Of a DNA stretch of 5,271 nt, positions 1 through 5,208 are shown piece by piece. The notes beneath the pieces are model-generated. The model did no database searches and was not told the origin of the DNA. It worked only from the letters and a program-made list of their open reading frames with translations. The stretch lies in NCBI GenBank assembly GCA_031261885.1, contig JAISIU010000004.1, positions 1-5,271 on the forward strand, given 5' to 3'. Both the position numbers and the translations under genes were made by a program. Source of the DNA: Bifidobacteriaceae bacterium. GTDB lineage: Bacteria > Actinomycetota > Actinomycetes > Actinomycetales > WQXJ01. Numbering within the stretch: the first letter of the stretch is position 1; each line of letters begins with the position of its first letter.

Positions 1-97
1 TGAGGTCCGCGAGCTCCCCCTCGTGGCCCGACTCGGAGGGCACGTCCACCAGGGCGAGCGCCAGCTCGGCGGGCGGCAGCGCAAGGTCGAGTTCCAC
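1..97 (-). CDS. dapE: Succinyl-diaminopimelate desuccinylase, N-terminal fragment (cut by window edge)
   Basis: Only the first 32 codons are present, and the gene runs off the left edge. The reading starts at a GTG (bases 97-95) and gives MELDLALPPAELALALVDVP followed by SESGHEGELADL. This matches the N-terminus of actinobacterial DapE and related M20 metallopeptidases, where a helix of the 'ELxxALVDxPS.SG.E' kind opens the catalytic domain. DapE is a cytosolic zinc enzyme that hydrolyses N-succinyl-LL-diaminopimelate to LL-diaminopimelate and succinate. The start is supported by AGGG (109-106), eight bases upstream. It is divergent from dapD, an arrangement known in actinomycetes (Rv1201c/Rv1202 in Mycobacterium tuberculosis), which strengthens the call. 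The metal ligands lie outside the window, so another M20 peptidase is not strictly excluded. Confidence 0.8.
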   Translation of the reverse strand, partial: MELDLALPPAELALALVDVPSESGHEGELADL

Positions 98-141
98 GTC
101 CCGAACCCTACGCCCAGCCTGGGGTCATAAGGTTGATGCCC
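98..141. promoter_or_regulatory. Divergent dapE-dapD intergenic region
   Basis: Only 44 bases separate the dapE GTG from the dapD ATG. Both ribosome binding sites lie inside it (AGGG for dapE at 109-106, AAGG for dapD at 129-132). There is no room for two separate core promoters, so any -35 elements must lie within the opposite coding sequence. I could not identify a convincing -10/-35 pair on either strand. The call rests on gene geometry rather than on motifs. Confidence 0.5.
129..132 (+). promoter_or_regulatory. Ribosome binding site that decides the dapD start
   Basis: AAGG lies nine bases before the ATG at 142 but only three before the ATG at 136, and it abuts the TTG at 133. Normal Shine-Dalgarno spacing therefore favours ATG 142 over the two earlier in-frame starts. 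Confidence 0.55.
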
Positions 142-1131
142 ATGGAACAACGCAACGCCTGGGGCGCCGGCCTGGCCACGATTCACGAATCCGGCGCCGT
201 GCTCGACGTCTGGTACCCATCTCCCCGCCTCGGCGAGGCGCCCACGCCCGGCGGCGACCGCGAGGCCGCCGCCATCGAACAGGCGGCCGGCGGCCACGAC
301 ACCCCGGCCCCGGACCCCGAACGCCAGGTCAGGCGCGAATGGCGGATCACGATGTCCCGGCTCGACGAGCCGCCATCGGACACCGCCGACGCCTACCTGC
401 GGCTCCACCTCCTGTCCCACCGGCTCGTGCAGCCGAACCAGCTCAACCTCGACGGCATCTTCGGCGTGCTGAACAACGTCGTGTGGACCAGCGCCGGCCC
501 GTGCGCCGTCGACGGGTTCGAACAGACCCGGGCCGCGCTCGTGGCCGCCGGGCGCGGCCCCGTCACCGTGCTCGGCGTCGACAAGTTCCCGCGCATGCTC
601 GACTATGTGGTGCCCACCGGCGTCCGCGTCGCGAACGGCGCCCAGGTCCGGCTCGGCGCCCACCTGGCGCCCGGCACCACGGTCATGCACGCCGGGTTCG
701 TCAACTACAACGCCGGCACGCTCGGCACGTCGATGGTCGAGGGGCGCATCTCCCAGGGAGTCGTCGTCGAGGACGGCGCCGACATCGGCGGCGGGGCCTC
801 GATCATGGGCACGCTCTCCGGCGGCGGCAAGGAACGCGTCCGGATCGGCGCCCGGTCGCTGCTCGGCGCGAACGCCGGCGTCGGCATCGCCCTCGGGCCG
901 GACTGCGTGGTCGAGGCCGGCTGCTACATCACGGCCGGCGCGAAGGTGACGCTCGTGGGCCCGTGGCCGGACGGCGACCCGGCGCTGGTGCCCGGCAGCA
1001 GCGTCAAGGCGCGCGCGCTGTCCGGCCGGCCCGGCGTGCTGTTCCGCCGCAACTCGCTGACCGGCGCGCTCGAGGCGTTGCCGCGCCGGGGCAACGGCAT
1101 CGAGCTGAACGCCCAGCTGCACAAGAACTGA
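142..1131 (+). CDS. dapD: 2,3,4,5-tetrahydropyridine-2,6-dicarboxylate N-succinyltransferase, actinobacterial type
   Basis: DapD transfers succinate from succinyl-CoA to tetrahydrodipicolinate, giving N-succinyl-2-amino-6-ketopimelate. This is the committed step of the succinylase route to diaminopimelate and lysine, in the cytosol. The 329-residue product (from ATG 142) has an N-terminal domain (about 1-155) with the characteristic stretches AYLRLHLLSHRLV (85-97) and GVDKFPRMLDYVVPTG (145-160). A left-handed beta-helix of hexapeptide-type repeats follows (about 160-275, for example VRLGAHLAPGTTV). The signature GTSMVEGRISQG (195-206) contains Glu200, equivalent to the glutamate proposed as catalytic in M. 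tuberculosis DapD, and GGGASIMGTLSGGG (216-229) follows. The enzyme is normally a trimer with active sites between subunits. It is slightly longer than the mycobacterial protein (about 317 residues as I recall), mainly from polar loops near 36-65 and 274-284. The next gene starts 35 bases downstream on the same strand. Identity is secure; the exact start is less so. Confidence 0.96.
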   Translation: MEQRNAWGAGLATIHESGAVLDVWYPSPRLGEAPTPGGDREAAAIEQAAGGHDTPAPDPERQVRREWRITMSRLDEPPSDTADAYLRLHLLSHRLVQPNQLNLDGIFGVLNNVVWTSAGPCAVDGFEQTRAALVAAGRGPVTVLGVDKFPRMLDYVVPTGVRVANGAQVRLGAHLAPGTTVMHAGFVNYNAGTLGTSMVEGRISQGVVVEDGADIGGGASIMGTLSGGGKERVRIGARSLLGANAGVGIALGPDCVVEAGCYITAGAKVTLVGPWPDGDPALVPGSSVKARALSGRPGVLFRRNSLTGALEALPRRGNGIELNAQLHKN

Positions 1132-1145
1132 CGGGGCTGGCCCCG
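1132..1145 (+). other. Small GC hairpin just after the dapD stop
   Basis: CGGGG (1132-1136), a four-base loop CTGG, then CCCCG (1141-1145) form a perfect five-pair stem starting at the base after the dapD TGA. It has no U-tract and is short, and a same-strand gene begins 22 bases later. At most it could be a weak attenuator or an mRNA-stabilising 3' structure. In DNA this GC-rich it may be chance. Confidence 0.25.
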
Positions 1146-1166
1146 GCGACATGGGATCGGACTGAC

Positions 1167-2108
1167 GTGGCACCCGCGAGACGACCCGCCGCGCGCCGGC
1201 GGTGGCGGCACCGCGCGGCCTGGATCGCGGCCACCACCCTCGTGGCGGTGCTGTGCTTCGGCGGCGCGATCACGGGCGTGGTCGTGTGGATGAACAACGC
1301 GCACCAAGTGCCGATCACGCCGCATTGCACGGCCGCGACCTCCGCCGGCACGTTCACGCTGGACCCCGAGCAAACCGCCAACGCCGCGCTGATCGCCGGG
1401 ATCGCCGAGCAGCGCGGCCTGCCGCCCAGGGCCGTCACGATCGCGCTCGCCACCGCCATGCAGGAATCGAAGCTGCGCAACCTCGACTACGGCGACCGCG
1501 ACTCGCTGGGCCTGTTCCAGCAGCGCCCGTCACAGGGTTGGGGCACGGCCGCCCAGATCATGGACCCGGTCCACGCGACGAAGAAGTTCTACTCGGCGCT
1601 CACGAAGATCCCCGGCTACGAGACGATGGACATCGGCGCCGCCGCCCAGGAGGTGCAGCGCTCCGGCTACCCCTCCGCCTATGCCGCCCACGTCGCGGCC
1701 GCCCGCAGCTTCGCCTCGGCGCTCACGGGCAACTCGCCGGCGGCCCTGACGTGCCAGCTGAAGGAGACCACCGGGCCGGGCGGGGCCACGGCGAGCGTCA
1801 AGACCCGCGCCAAGCGTGACCTGGGCACCTTCGCGGCCGTGACCGTCACGAGCGCCGCCACCGGCAGCCAGACCGCCGCCGATGCCGCCGGGCAAGTCAC
1901 GCTCGAAGCCGCCGGGCAGGCGGGCGGCTGGGCCGTGGCGGCCTGGGCGGTGGCGGCCGCCAGCGACCTCAAGGTGGACCGCGTGGAACTGGCCGGATGG
2001 ACCTGGACGCGCGCGGACGCCGCCTGGGTCAAGGACACCGACCCGAGCGCCACCGCCGCCAAGTGGCCGGCCGGGCAGGTCATGGTCACACTCGCGACGG
2101 CCCGCTGA
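1167..2108 (+). CDS. Membrane-anchored lysozyme/transglycosylase-fold-like protein, conserved hypothetical
   Basis: This 313-residue protein starts at GTG 1167, with GGGA (1153-1156) ten bases upstream. An Arg-rich cytoplasmic N-terminus (residues 5-16) is followed by one hydrophobic segment (about 19-41), a signal anchor that places the rest outside the cell. Residues about 65-190 resemble a lysozyme-like catalytic core: LATAMQESKLRNLDYGDRDS (94-113) and then GLFQQRPSQGWG (115-126). This resembles the 'ES...GLxQ' pattern of lytic transglycosylases and goose-type lysozymes, with Glu100 as the possible catalytic acid. Cys54 and Cys196 bracket this region and could form a disulfide. A low-complexity Ala/Thr/Gly linker leads to a C-terminal region (about 220-313) with GWAVAAWAVAAASDL (254-268) and the Trp-rich LAGWTWTRADAAWVKD (275-290), which I do not recognise. 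The gene lies 35 bases after dapD, probably in the same transcript, and diaminopimelate is a peptidoglycan component. Enzymatic activity is inference. Such proteins are usually annotated as hypothetical, and a non-catalytic wall-binding role is possible. Confidence 0.8.
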   Translation: MAPARRPAARRRWRHRAAWIAATTLVAVLCFGGAITGVVVWMNNAHQVPITPHCTAATSAGTFTLDPEQTANAALIAGIAEQRGLPPRAVTIALATAMQESKLRNLDYGDRDSLGLFQQRPSQGWGTAAQIMDPVHATKKFYSALTKIPGYETMDIGAAAQEVQRSGYPSAYAAHVAAARSFASALTGNSPAALTCQLKETTGPGGATASVKTRAKRDLGTFAAVTVTSAATGSQTAADAAGQVTLEAAGQAGGWAVAAWAVAAASDLKVDRVELAGWTWTRADAAWVKDTDPSATAAKWPAGQVMVTLATAR

Positions 2109-2114
2109 CATCAG

Positions 2115-2145
2115 GCCGGCCGGCCGCGCTCCCGCGGCCTCCGGC
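2115..2145 (+). terminator. Candidate terminator for the dapD transcription unit
   Basis: GGCCGCG (2122-2128), loop CTCC and CGCGGCC (2133-2139) form a perfect seven-pair stem. It is extended by GCCGG (2115-2119) pairing with CCGGC (2141-2145) across a small internal bulge. It begins seven bases after the stop of the lysozyme-like gene. There is no U-tract, as is common in actinomycete terminators, so termination is inferred from stem strength and position. Confidence 0.5.
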
Positions 2146-2170
2146 GCTCCTGCGCCCCCGTGTTCTCGCG

Positions 2171-2224
2171 GCGTGGAGACTTATGGCTGAAATCGGCGCC
2201 CCAAACTGCCATCAGCCTCCACGC
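2171..2224 (-). terminator. Candidate terminator downstream of gltA
   Basis: On the minus strand, GCGTGGAG (2224-2217) can pair with CTCCACGC (2178-2171), a perfect eight-pair outer stem. Inside it, GCTGA (2216-2212) pairs with TCAGC (2190-2186), leaving a seven-base bulge (2179-2185) on one side and a loop of about 21 bases. It starts seven bases after the gltA stop codon. The large loop and bulge make it weaker than the plus-strand hairpin, but the placement between convergent genes suits a terminator. Confidence 0.4.
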
Positions 2225-2230
2225 TCGGTG

Positions 2231-3526
2231 TCAGCGGTCCTCGATCGGCACGTAGTCGCGTGCCGTGGGGCCCACGTAGATTTGGCGCGGCCGCGCGATC
2301 TTGGTCTGGGGATCCGCCATCATCTCGCGCCACTGCGCGATCCAGCCGGGCAGGCGGCCGAAGGCGAACATCGGCGTGAACATCGAGGACGGGAAGCCCA
2401 TGGCGCGGTAGATGATGCCGGTGTAGAAATCGACGTTCGGGTAGAGCTTGCGGCTGATGAAGTAGTCGTCGGCCAGCGCGATGCCCTCGACCTCCATCGC
2501 GATGTCGAGCAGCTCGTCCTTGACGCCGAGGGCGTCGAGCAGCTCGTGGGCGTGCGCTTTCACGATGGCGGCGCGGGGGTCGTAGTTCTTGTAGACGCGG
2601 TGGCCGAACCCCATGAGGCGGACGCCCGGTTCCTTGTTCTTGACGCGCTTCATGAACGTCTTGACGTCGCGGCCCGAATCGCGGATCTCCGCGAGCATGT
2701 TCAGCACGGCCTCGTTGGCGCCGCCGTGCAGCGGGCCGGACAGGGCGGCCACGCCGGCCGCGATCGAGGCGTACAGGTTGGCGTGGGCGCTGCCGACGAT
2801 CCTGACGGTCGAGGTGGAGCAGTTCTGCTCGTGGTCGGCGTGGAGGATCAGCAGCGTGTCGATGGCCTTGATCAGGGCCGGCGGCAGGTCCGGGTCCTCG
2901 CCGGGCCGCGCGAAGGTCATGCGCGCGAAGTTCTCGATGTAGCCCTCGCCCTTCTTGGGGTAGAGCATGGCGTAGCCCGAGGCGCGGCGGTAGATGGCGG
3001 AGATGATGGTCGGCATCTTCGCGAGCAGCAGGCCCGCGGCCAGTTCGACGGCGGCCGGGTTCATCGGGTCGATCGACTCGGGGTAGAAGGCCGTCATGGT
3101 CTGGATCGCGGCGCCGAGCACGGCCATCGGGTGGGCCGAACGCGGCATCTGGGCGAGCAGGCCGCGGAAGTCCTCCTGGAGCAGCATGTGGCGGCTGATG
3201 CGGCTGGAGAAGGCGTCGAACTCGGCCGCCGTGGGCAGGTGGCCGTGGATCAGCAGGTAGGCCACTTCCAGGTAGCTGGAATGTTCGGCCAGCTGTTCGA
3301 TCGGGTAGCCGCGGTACCTGAGGATGCCCTTGTCGCCGTCGATGAACGTGATGTCAGAGCTGCACGAGGCCGTGTTCATGAAGCCCGGGTCCACCGTGAC
3401 GTAGCCGGTGTCCTTCAGGAGCGAGGTCACGGCGACGCCGGAGTTGCCGGCCGTCGAGCCGACGAACGGCAGGTCTTCTTGCTGGTCAGCGATTTCCAAG
3501 CGGGCAGTCTGAGGCGTGTCTCCCAC
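2231..3526 (-). CDS. gltA: Citrate synthase
   Basis: The enzyme condenses acetyl-CoA with oxaloacetate to citrate, the entry step of the TCA cycle, in the cytosol. The 431-residue product is full length for the bacterial type I citrate synthase family (E. coli GltA is 427). The catalytic residues are all visible: His267 in SGPLHGGANEAV (263-274), His309 in GFGHRVYKNYDPRA (306-319) and Asp366 in LYPNVDFYTG (361-370), equivalent to E. coli His264, His305 and Asp362. ADHEQNCSTSTVR (230-242) is also typical. The N-terminal extension before GYVTVDPGF (41-49) is the beta-rich domain of the larger, often hexameric bacterial enzymes rather than the short archaeal or methylcitrate type. The GTG start has AGGAGG ten bases upstream. 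It converges with the dapD unit and follows dapC on the same strand after a 153-base gap with its own candidate promoter. A methylcitrate synthase is unlikely because of the length and N-terminal domain. Confidence 0.96.
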   Translation of the reverse strand: MGDTPQTARLEIADQQEDLPFVGSTAGNSGVAVTSLLKDTGYVTVDPGFMNTASCSSDITFIDGDKGILRYRGYPIEQLAEHSSYLEVAYLLIHGHLPTAAEFDAFSSRISRHMLLQEDFRGLLAQMPRSAHPMAVLGAAIQTMTAFYPESIDPMNPAAVELAAGLLLAKMPTIISAIYRRASGYAMLYPKKGEGYIENFARMTFARPGEDPDLPPALIKAIDTLLILHADHEQNCSTSTVRIVGSAHANLYASIAAGVAALSGPLHGGANEAVLNMLAEIRDSGRDVKTFMKRVKNKEPGVRLMGFGHRVYKNYDPRAAIVKAHAHELLDALGVKDELLDIAMEVEGIALADDYFISRKLYPNVDFYTGIIYRAMGFPSSMFTPMFAFGRLPGWIAQWREMMADPQTKIARPRQIYVGPTARDYVPIEDR

Positions 3527-3536
3527 GATGCTAACT

Positions 3537-3542
3537 CCTCCT
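3537..3542 (-). promoter_or_regulatory. gltA ribosome binding site, fixing a GTG start
   Basis: AGGAGG, within AGAGGAGGAG at 3544-3535, sits ten bases before the GTG at 3526. No competing in-frame ATG lies nearby, so the GTG is well supported. Confidence 0.8.
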
Positions 3543-3573
3543 CTAATGAACCGAGCCCATTCCTTATTGCCGT

Positions 3574-3590
3574 CTTTACAGTAGCTTTAC
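3574..3590 (-). repeat. GTAAAG direct repeat, 11-base period, at the gltA promoter
   Basis: On the minus strand GTAAAG (3590-3585), five bases CTACT, then GTAAAG again (3579-3574). The two copies are one helical turn apart and straddle the proposed -10 box, as two half-sites of an operator would. gltA is transcriptionally regulated in several actinomycetes, but I do not recognise this motif as a known regulator site. Confidence 0.4.
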
Positions 3591-3607
3591 CGGCTCGCGG
3601 ATGCGAA
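3578..3607 (-). promoter_or_regulatory. Candidate gltA promoter
   Basis: Read on the minus strand, TTCGCA (3607-3602) lies 18 bases from TACTGT (3583-3578). These fit the loose actinomycete pattern (TTGnnn-like and TAnnnT) and would start RNA near 3571, giving a leader of about 45 bases. The patch 3541-3590 is markedly more AT-rich than its surroundings. The match to consensus is partial, and other positions in this patch are possible. Confidence 0.35.
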
Positions 3608-3647
3608 CACGGTCTGAGGATTCACCCACACCGAGCGGGCGCGGCCG

Positions 3648-3675
3648 CGGCCGGACCGAGAAGCCTGTCCCGCCG
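3648..3675 (-). terminator. Candidate terminator after dapC
   Basis: On the minus strand CGGC-G-GGAC (3675-3667) pairs with GTCC-G-GCCG (3656-3648) around a ten-base loop, eight pairs with one G/G mismatch. It begins four bases after the dapC stop. There is no U-tract. It would separate the fdxA-dapC transcript from gltA. The adjoining sequence is a run of self-complementary GGCCGCGGCC, so alternative folds exist. Confidence 0.35.
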
Positions 3676-3679
3676 GGCC

Positions 3680-4807
3680 TCAGGACTCGGCGATGCGGGC
3701 CGCGGCCTCGGAGACCGCGAGGTCCGACGCCGTGATCGAGACACGCACGTGGGAGTCGTCGCCGTAGAACGTGCCCGGCGCCACGATGATGCCGAGGTCC
3801 GCCAGCCAGCCCGTCAGGTCCATCGCGGTCTTGCCGCCGTCAGCCGCCCGCACCCACAGGTACAGGCCCGCCTGGGAATCGTCGATGGCGTAGCCGGCCT
3901 TCGTGAAAGCGTCCCACAGCTGGGAGCGACGCGCCTGGTAGCGCTCACGCTGGGCCTGGACGTGCTGCTCGTCGCCGAGCGCCGCCAGCATCGCGGCCTG
4001 AACCGGGCCGGGCATCATCATGCCCATCTGCCGCCGGATCGCGAGGATCGGGCCGATCAGCTTCGGGTCGCCCGCCAGCCAAGCCATGCGATAACCGGCC
4101 GCGTTCGACCGCTTGGACAGCGAACCGAGCGCGAGCAGGCCCGTGGTGTCCCCGGCGTTGACGGCCGGGTCCAGGATCGACGGGACGCCCTTGGACGCCC
4201 ACGGTTCCTCCCAGGCCAGCGCCTCGTAGCATTCGTCCGAGGCCACGACCACGCCGCGTTCACGCGCCCACCGGACGACGTCGCGCAGCTCCTCCACGCT
4301 CATGACCCGGCCCGTCGGGTTGGACGGCGAGTTCAGCCAGACGAGCCGCACCTGCCCGGCCGTGCCCGGCGACAGCTCACGGGCCTGGTCCGCGCGGATC
4401 GGCGCGGCGCCGGCCAGCAGCGCGCCCACCTCATAGGTGGGGTAGCACACCGACGGGATCACGACCGCGTCGCCCGAGGACAGCCCGAGCAGGCTGGGCA
4501 GCGACGCCACCATCTCCTTGGAGCCGAGCGTCAGCATGATGCCGTCGCGGTCCGGCGGCCGCACGTGCCTGACCTTGCGGTAGTACTCGCGGATGGCCGT
4601 GCGAAGCGGCGTGCCGCCCTCGGTCTTCGGGTAGCCCGGCGCGTTCGCGGCCTGGGCCAGCGCCTCGGTCACGACGTCCGGAGTCGGATCCACGGGGCTG
4701 CCGACCGACAGGTCGATCACGCCGTTCGGGTGGGCCTCCGCCCGCCTCTTGAACGGCGTCAACGAGTCCCACGGGAAATCGGGAAGTTCAGAGCTGTGCA
4801 AACCCAT
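3680..4807 (-). CDS. dapC: N-succinyldiaminopimelate aminotransferase (class I/II, PLP-dependent)
   Basis: The likely reaction is glutamate-dependent transamination of N-succinyl-2-amino-6-ketopimelate, the step after DapD and before DapE. The 375-residue product shows the complete fold-type I pattern. The N-terminal substrate segment IDLSVGSPVDPTPD (31-44) is followed by GYPKTEGGTPLR (58-69) and TLGSKEMVASLP (93-104). NSPSNPTG (159-166) holds the PLP-contacting Asn163, SDECYEALAWE (190-200) holds Asp191 for the pyridine nitrogen, and LGSLSKRSNAAGYRM (227-241) holds Schiff-base Lys232. Arg355 in HVRVSI binds the substrate carboxylate. The ATG at 4807 lies 11 bases after the fdxA stop, with a Shine-Dalgarno overlapping that stop. 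The ferredoxin-aminotransferase pairing also occurs in M. tuberculosis (fdxC-Rv1178), and nearby dapD and dapE support the DapC role. Substrate specificity is not readable from sequence, and relatives can also act on prephenate or acetylornithine-type substrates. Confidence 0.85.
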   Translation of the reverse strand: MGLHSSELPDFPWDSLTPFKRRAEAHPNGVIDLSVGSPVDPTPDVVTEALAQAANAPGYPKTEGGTPLRTAIREYYRKVRHVRPPDRDGIMLTLGSKEMVASLPSLLGLSSGDAVVIPSVCYPTYEVGALLAGAAPIRADQARELSPGTAGQVRLVWLNSPSNPTGRVMSVEELRDVVRWARERGVVVASDECYEALAWEEPWASKGVPSILDPAVNAGDTTGLLALGSLSKRSNAAGYRMAWLAGDPKLIGPILAIRRQMGMMMPGPVQAAMLAALGDEQHVQAQRERYQARRSQLWDAFTKAGYAIDDSQAGLYLWVRAADGGKTAMDLTGWLADLGIIVAPGTFYGDDSHVRVSITASDLAVSEAAARIAES

Positions 4808-4816
4808 TGTTCAAAG

Positions 4817-4821
4817 CCTCA
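4817..4821 (-). promoter_or_regulatory. dapC ribosome binding site overlapping the fdxA stop codon
   Basis: TGAGG on the minus strand (4821-4817) contains the fdxA TGA stop and lies nine bases before the dapC ATG. This geometry suggests translational coupling: ribosomes ending fdxA would uncover or re-initiate at dapC. Confidence 0.6.
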
Positions 4822-5136
4822 CTTCTGAGAAGGCAACGCGGTGATCATCGGGGCGTCGGAGGCGATGGCCCCCGTCTTGGTGGCGCCGCCCGGGGATCCG
4901 AGCGGACCGAAGAAGTCAGTGGCGGCCTTCACGTAGTCCGCCCACTCGGCCGGGAGGTCGTCCTCGTAGAAGATGGCCTCCATGGGGCAGACCGGCTCGC
5001 ACGCCCCGCAGTCGACGCATTCCTCGGGATGGATGTAGACGGTGCGCGTGCCCTCGTAGATGCAATCGACGGGACACTCGTCCACACACGCCTTGTCTTT
5101 CACGTCGACACAGGGCTGGGCGATGACGTAGGTCAC
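4819..5136 (-). CDS. fdxA: Seven-iron ferredoxin ([3Fe-4S][4Fe-4S])
   Basis: This is a small soluble electron carrier of 105 residues. Eight cysteines are at 9, 17, 21, 25, 40, 43, 46 and 50. By alignment with Azotobacter vinelandii ferredoxin I, each offset by one, Cys9, Cys17 and Cys50 would bind the [3Fe-4S] cluster. Cys21, Cys40, Cys43 and Cys46 would bind the [4Fe-4S] cluster, leaving Cys25 free. The spacing C-x7-C-x3-C-P in the first half rules out a simple 2[4Fe-4S] clostridial type. The acidic C-terminal tail (YEDDLPAEWADYVKAATDFF, 57-76) is typical of actinomycete FdxA/FdxC. The GTG start has AGGAGG ten bases upstream. Its redox partner is not in the window, though such ferredoxins commonly serve cytochromes P450 or oxidoreductases elsewhere. 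It leads the operon with dapC, which itself needs no ferredoxin. Confidence 0.95.
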   Translation of the reverse strand: MTYVIAQPCVDVKDKACVDECPVDCIYEGTRTVYIHPEECVDCGACEPVCPMEAIFYEDDLPAEWADYVKAATDFFGPLGSPGGATKTGAIASDAPMITALPSQK

Positions 5137-5146
5137 TTGACGGATA

Positions 5147-5152
5147 CCTCCT
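5147..5152 (-). promoter_or_regulatory. fdxA ribosome binding site
   Basis: AGGAGG on the minus strand ends ten bases before the GTG at 5136. It fixes this GTG as the start. An ATG at 5155-5153, in another frame, lies at the edge of this site and is not the start. Confidence 0.8.
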
Positions 5153-5160
5153 CATGAGCG

Positions 5161-5208
5161 GGTCCGGGCCGGGCGGACAAGGCGGACGCCGCTTCGCGCG
5201 ATCGGACC
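5161..5208 (-). other. Possible stem in the fdxA leader
   Basis: GGTCCG (5208-5203 on the minus strand) is complementary to CGGACC (5166-5161), bracketing about 36 bases. Inside lies a direct repeat of GGCGGAC on the plus strand (5172-5178 and 5181-5187). The stem is only six pairs with a long loop, so a functional RNA structure is speculative. Its upstream arm is shared with the inverted repeat at 5204-5240. Confidence 0.25.

Noticed and set aside
133..141. Earlier dapD starts at TTG 133 or ATG 136.
   Set aside because: AAGG at 129-132 is too close to both. Its nine-base spacing suits ATG 142. ATG 136 remains possible if translation does not depend on this site.
339..1166. N-terminal extension of the lysozyme-like gene back into dapD.
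   Set aside because: The frame is open but overlaps dapD in another phase and translates to an Arg/Pro/Ala-rich low-complexity string. The GTG at 1167, with a plausible ribosome binding site and an immediate Arg-rich plus hydrophobic anchor, is the sensible start.
924..2111. Several minus-strand frames opposite dapD and the lysozyme-like gene (924-1373, 1004-1480, 1530-2111, 1679-2089).
   Set aside because: They overlap one another and real genes, show low-complexity translations, and have no supporting ribosome binding site or recognisable domain.
3641..3652. GC-rich palindromic run (GCGGCCGCGGCC) between dapC and gltA, considered as an operator or hairpin.
   Set aside because: It is a zero-loop self-complementary G/C run of a kind common by chance in this base composition, so it cannot form a normal hairpin by itself. 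The adjacent looped stem at 3648-3675 is the better candidate.
1997..4828. A plus-strand frame of about 943 codons open across gltA and dapC.
   Set aside because: It lies antisense to two unmistakable enzymes with complete catalytic motifs. Its translation is rich in Arg, His, Asp, Val and Gly with no recognisable domain. Long open antisense frames are expected in very GC-rich genes.
4916..5155. Minus-strand frame starting at ATG 5155, upstream of and overlapping fdxA.
   Set aside because: Its ATG abuts the fdxA ribosome binding site and its own translation is Arg-rich and featureless, while the fdxA frame has all eight cluster-type cysteines.
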